In this document: piece by piece, positions 5,333 through 6,494 of the stretch
Numbering within the stretch: the stretch's first letter is position 1
Layout of the letters: each line of letters starts with the position of its first letter
NCBI GenBank assembly: GCA_964384675.1
Contig: CAYLNK010000359.1
Location: 1 to 6,494 of the forward strand
Direction: 5' to 3'
Source: CAYLNK01 sp964384675
GTDB taxonomy: Bacteria; Acidobacteriota; Thermoanaerobaculia; UBA5066
Length of the DNA: 6,494 bases
Notes under the pieces: generated by a model
Database searches by the model: none
Told to the model about the DNA's origin: nothing
What the model saw: the letters and a program-made list of their open reading frames with translations, nothing else
Translations under genes and position numbers: made by a program

Positions 5333-5955
5333 TGCGCCAGCGCCTCAACCTCGCCAAGCGGCCCTTCGTCGACACGCGGCCGGCGAACATGGCTGCGGTG
5401 GCGCTCGGCCTGACGGTGCTCGTCCTGTCGGCGATCAGCTGGCGCACGTTCCAGCGCTACCAGGACGGGTCGCGGAAGAGCCGGGAGGCGATCACCTCGC
5501 TGCGGGGCGAGATCGAGCGCTTCGAGTCGCGGAGGAAGGCCGGGGAGGCCGTGCTCGCGCGCTTCGACTTCGAGGACATCTCCAGGAGCGCCACCGACGC
5601 GGCCGCCATCGCGCGCCGCCGCGCGTTCTCGTGGACGCGCTTCCTGACGCGCCTCGAGCTGACGCTGCCGGCCGACGTCCGCGTCGTCTCGATCGGGCTC
5701 GAGAGGGACAAGGCGGACGCGACGGGGCTCAAGCTCCGGAGCGACCGGTTCGCCGTGGCGCTCGACCTCGTCGCGCGCGACCCGGACGCCCTGCCGCGCA
5801 CGATCCGGGCCCTCTACGCGAGCCCCTGGTTCGACCGCCCGGTGCCGACGAAGGAGCAGTCGGGCGAGAAGGCGGCTCCCGAAGGGAAGCGGCTCGGCGT
5901 GACGGTCGAGTACGAGGACGCCCAGGGGCCGGCGCGGCAGGAGGGGAAGAAGTGA
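5332..5955 (+). CDS. pilN: PilN-like inner-membrane alignment protein
   Basis: 207 residues. ATG 5332 overlaps the preceding stop as TGATG, with GGAGG at 5323-5327 as binding site. The start MRQRLNLAKRPFVDTRP corresponds to the conserved cytoplasmic 'INLLP'-type tail by which PilN docks onto PilM; here the motif is LNLAKRP. One transmembrane helix (about 20-37) is followed by a charged, probably coiled-coil stretch (about 40-75) and a ferredoxin-like periplasmic domain (about 95-195, beginning WTRFLTRLELTLPADVRVVS). The C-terminus is hydrophilic and charged (EDAQGPARQEGKK). With the PilM-like and PilO-like neighbours it would form the membrane alignment subcomplex; in T2SS terms PilM plus PilN correspond to GspL. 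Confidence 0.85.
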   Translation: MRQRLNLAKRPFVDTRPANMAAVALGLTVLVLSAISWRTFQRYQDGSRKSREAITSLRGEIERFESRRKAGEAVLARFDFEDISRSATDAAAIARRRAFSWTRFLTRLELTLPADVRVVSIGLERDKADATGLKLRSDRFAVALDLVARDPDALPRTIRALYASPWFDRPVPTKEQSGEKAAPEGKRLGVTVEYEDAQGPARQEGKK

Positions 5956-6494
5956 GGCGGGCACGCTCGGTCTGGCGGGCGCGGGTCCTGCCGTTCACCC
6001 TCCTCGGGCTCCTCGTCGTCGCGAACGTGGCGTTCCTCGCCTCTTACCAGCTCTTCTACGACGCGCGGCTGGAGGCCCTCCGGGAGGAGACGCGCGACCT
6101 CCAGGCGAAGAGGGACGTGGCGCGGGAGGCCGCCGAGAAGGTGAAGGCGACCGGAGAGCGCCTGGCCTCGCTCCAGAACGGGCTCGAGGAGTTCTACCGC
6201 GAGAGCCTCGGGACGCGGAAGGAGCGGCTCGCCTCGGTCATCGAGGACGTCTACGCGATCACCGGAAAGGCGGGCATGCGCCCCGACGACATCGCTTTCG
6301 CCGAGAGCGAGATCCCCGGAGCCGAGAGGTTCCAGCTCACGTTCGCGGTGACCGGGCGGTACCCGGAGATCAAGAAGCTGCTGGCCGCCTTCGAGTCGAA
6401 CCCGCAGTTCCTGATCCTGGAGACCGTGGGCCTGGCCTCCGACGCCGGCGGTTCCGGCGCCGGCGGCCGGGGCGGCGGCGCCGCCGCGGCGTTC
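5952..6494 (+). CDS. pilO: PilO/GspM-like inner-membrane alignment protein (3' end outside window)
   Basis: Starts at GTG 5952, overlapping the pilN-like stop as GTGA; GGGGAAG at 5943-5949 provides a close upstream binding site. The frame stays open for 181 codons to the right edge. A basic tail (RRARSVWRAR) precedes one transmembrane helix (about 12-31). Then comes a long charged coiled-coil region (about 38-85, rich in Glu, Lys and Arg) and a periplasmic ferredoxin-like domain (about 90-160, with LTFAVTGRYPEIKKLLAAFE). This is the PilO/GspM architecture, and the order PilM-PilN-PilO supports it. The visible end is low-complexity: SDAGGSGAGGRGGGAAAAF (163-181), which may be a flexible linker to a further C-terminal segment. 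Confidence 0.85.
   Translation, partial: MRRARSVWRARVLPFTLLGLLVVANVAFLASYQLFYDARLEALREETRDLQAKRDVAREAAEKVKATGERLASLQNGLEEFYRESLGTRKERLASVIEDVYAITGKAGMRPDDIAFAESEIPGAERFQLTFAVTGRYPEIKKLLAAFESNPQFLILETVGLASDAGGSGAGGRGGGAAAAF

Noticed and set aside
1173..5964. Long open frames on the minus strand opposite gspF, gspE and the PilM/PilN-like genes
   Set aside because: They are rich in Arg, Asp, Glu, His and Leu in the low-complexity way typical of antisense frames in very GC-rich genes, with no recognisable domain, while the + strand holds clear families over the same DNA.
1..6494. tRNA, rRNA, insertion sequence or attachment site
   Set aside because: The window is almost entirely covered by coherent coding sequence; no tRNA arms, transposase motif or terminal inverted repeats with target duplications were seen.

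Overview
The window is very GC-rich (about 70% by eye), with all genes on the + strand, packed end to end and joined by 4-base or TGATG start/stop overlaps. It is a bacterial chromosomal operon for the inner-membrane platform of a type II secretion / type IV pilus-like machine. Composition, the anti-sigma-like gene upstream, the separate PilM, PilN and PilO-type genes and the LNLAKRP-type PilN start would suit Acidobacteriota or a similar deep-branching phylum. That placement is an inference from style, not a measured result.

Layout: (1) 2-325, the C-terminal end of a membrane-anchored, anti-sigma-like protein cut by the left edge. (2) 331-1128, an exported protein that resembles a secretin N-domain plus a short beta-rich tail but is far too short to be a secretin pore. 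(3) 1125-1341, a junction that is not ordinary coding DNA. It holds two perfect 95-bp direct repeats plus a 17-bp partial third copy that runs into the start of the next gene. Each unit carries a strong hairpin, a ribosome binding site, an ATG and a 31-codon open frame closed by TGATG. (4) 1341-2576, GspF/PilC platform protein. (5) 2576-2641, a 65-bp junction with a third hairpin sharing the GGGGAACCCGC arm, again bridged by a mini-ORF. (6) 2638-4329, GspE/PilB assembly ATPase. (7) 4319-5332, PilM/GspL-like degenerate actin-fold protein with a TTG start. (8) 5332-5955, PilN-like, and (9) 5952-6494, PilO/GspM-like, cut by the right edge.

The genes work together: GspE hydrolyses ATP on the cytoplasmic face, GspF is the membrane rotor/platform, PilM, PilN and PilO link the ATPase to the periplasm, and the secretin-like exported protein probably acts in the periplasm or at the outer membrane. 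No secretin pore, pseudopilin or prepilin peptidase lies in the window; a secretin would be expected downstream of the PilO-like gene.

The most unusual part is the repeat/hairpin structure at the two junctions flanking gspF. It looks like a REP-type palindrome that became tandemly duplicated with the first 14 bases of gspF, so that ribosomes meet two decoy start sites before the real one. No RNA genes, CRISPR arrays, insertion sequences or convincing promoters were seen.
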